A stretch of DNA of 61,242 nt, taken from NCBI GenBank assembly GCA_017983975.1, contig JAGOAL010000008.1, forward strand, positions 1 through 61,242, in the 5' to 3' direction. The translations under genes were made by a program, and so were the position numbers. A model generated the notes under the pieces. It was given only the letters and a program-made list of their open reading frames with translations, searched no databases and was not told the DNA's origin. Source of the DNA: Flavobacterium sp. Lineage in GTDB: Bacteria; Bacteroidota; Bacteroidia; Flavobacteriales; Flavobacteriaceae. Of the stretch, positions 60,531 through 61,242 are shown piece after piece (the first letter of the stretch is position 1; every line of letters starts with the position of its first letter).

Positions 60531-61242
60531 TAATTTTCGACTATTTTATATAATTTATCTGATAAACGAATTCGAAAAGGTAGTTTCATTGTACAACTGT
60601 CTCCTTTGGTAGCTTTTTCAGAAGTGACATCATTCACGAAAAAATCTTCTAAAATTAATTCCTGCGCACCAGTTGAAGGACCTGTAATTAGAATTTTATC
60701 GCCTTTTTTGATGTCGTAAGCTTCGATTTTGAATTCGGCAATGCTCGATTTTACAAAATAATGCATTCCTTTTCCAACATACACTTTCTTTTGAGTAGCA
60801 CTTGATCCAGGATTATCAGACCATTCGCCTAATTTTTGTCCTAAATAATAGCCACTCCAAAAGCCGCGATTGTAAACCGTTGCCAAAGTTGCCATCCAGG
60901 TATTGATTTTTTCTTTGGTAAACGTGCCTTCGTAATACGAATCAATAGCCTCGCGATAGGTTTTGATAACTGTAGCGACATAATCAGCCGCTCTACCACG
61001 TCCTTCAATTTTTAATACTTTGATGCCCGAATCGATGACTTGGTCTAAAAAATCTAAGGTGCATAAATCCTTTGGCGACATTAAATATTCGTTGTCCACT
61101 TCAATTTCAAACCCACTTTCTTGATCGATAACGGTGTATTTTTTCCGGCAATTTTGTTTACAAGCTCCACGATTAGCTGATGAATTATGCGAATGTAAAC
61201 TCAAATAACATTTGCCTGAAACCGCCATACACAAAGCGCCGT
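60530..61242 (-). CDS. U32 peptidase-family protein, TrhP (YegQ)-like, C-terminal part
   Basis: The open frame runs off the window at 61242, so the N-terminus is missing. The visible 237 residues begin GALCMAVSGKCYLSLHSHNS and include ANRGACKQNCRKKY, the Cys-rich signature of U32 proteins, then SPKDLCTLDFLDQVIDSGI and LKIEGRGRAADYVA. U32 members TrhP and RlhA hydroxylate tRNA U34 or 23S rRNA using prephenate, rather than acting as peptidases. The short Cys-signature spacing fits TrhP better than RlhA. A ferredoxin gene overlaps its stop. Confidence 0.85.
   Translation of the reverse strand, partial: GALCMAVSGKCYLSLHSHNSSANRGACKQNCRKKYTVIDQESGFEIEVDNEYLMSPKDLCTLDFLDQVIDSGIKVLKIEGRGRAADYVATVIKTYREAIDSYYEGTFTKEKINTWMATLATVYNRGFWSGYYLGQKLGEWSDNPGSSATQKKVYVGKGMHYFVKSSIAEFKIEAYDIKKGDKILITGPSTGAQELILEDFFVNDVTSEKATKGDSCTMKLPFRIRLSDKLYKIVEN

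Noticed and set aside
1..61242. tRNA, rRNA, CRISPR arrays, prophage
   Set aside because: No segment shows a tRNA cloverleaf, rRNA conserved sequence, regularly spaced repeats or phage structural genes.

Overview
This AT-rich 61 kb stretch reads as chromosome from a member of the Flavobacteriaceae, most likely Flavobacterium or a close relative. The evidence is a type IX secretion and gliding background (an SprE/PorW-type TPR lipoprotein, GldH, and a large secreted protein with a type A sorting tail), a CrtY-type lycopene cyclase, class I fumarase, HemJ in place of HemG, and Bacteroidota-type promoters (TAnnTTTG -7 boxes, some with a TTG about 19-22 nt upstream). I see no rRNA, tRNA, CRISPR array, transposase or prophage, and no gene-free stretch longer than 300 bases. 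Most of it is core genome; the unusual signal lies in short repeats and in regulatory regions.

Layout. 1-5.0 kb (minus): start of atpE, atpB with a long His-rich N-terminal extension, a small membrane protein, an AtpZ-like protein, bactofilin and SprE/PorW. 5.1-7.2 kb (minus): an ACT-like regulatory protein, YraN and an LD-carboxypeptidase. 7.4-14.9 kb (mostly plus): a GxxExxY protein flanked by inverted repeats, metG, an unknown membrane protein, a HAD/CAT-like acetyltransferase pair, a tail-less SSB (minus), a zinc-ribbon protein, a YeeZ-like reductase and an EamA exporter. 15.0-20.5 kb (minus): an M13 peptidase lipoprotein and a 1131-residue T9SS cargo with BNR repeats. 20.6-28.7 kb: SCO protein, feoA-feoB and a 41-residue FeoB-associated Cys-rich protein, a ZIP transporter (minus), lycopene cyclase, bacilliredoxin, a Cys-containing lipoprotein, PlsC and an acyl-ACP desaturase. 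28.8-31.7 kb: HD hydrolase, enoyl-CoA hydratase and an NtrY-type kinase.

31.7-40.9 kb is a heme locus: hemJ and hemH plus an AraC-type regulator on the minus strand, facing hemA-C-D-E-(GNAT)-F-B. Together they cover glutamyl-tRNA to heme except hemL. The AraC/hemA intergenic region carries a tandem 12-bp repeat directly upstream of the hemA -7 box. 40.9-49.6 kb: a c-type cytochrome, a two-component system divergent from a DUF1573 protein across phased TTAACA repeats, Ogt, a serine hydrolase, a DnaQ-like exonuclease, a nucleoside-recognition membrane protein and fumarase. 49.7-53.0 kb is a probable amino-sugar salvage trio (nucleotidyltransferase, NahK-like kinase, GH109). 53.1-61.2 kb (minus): a small unknown, an RlmI-like methyltransferase, then the chain ricT-gldH-PBP1A-scoA-scoB, and a U32 tRNA-hydroxylation protein overlapping a small ferredoxin.

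The most unusual observation is that several conserved genes (metG twice, the YeeZ-like reductase, crtY, the end of hemF) contain short in-frame stretches that look like intergenic palindromic repeats turned into peptide, comparable with the Rickettsia palindromic elements. A second candidate is the 0.5-kb unit formed by the GxxExxY gene and its flanking 29-nt inverted repeats.
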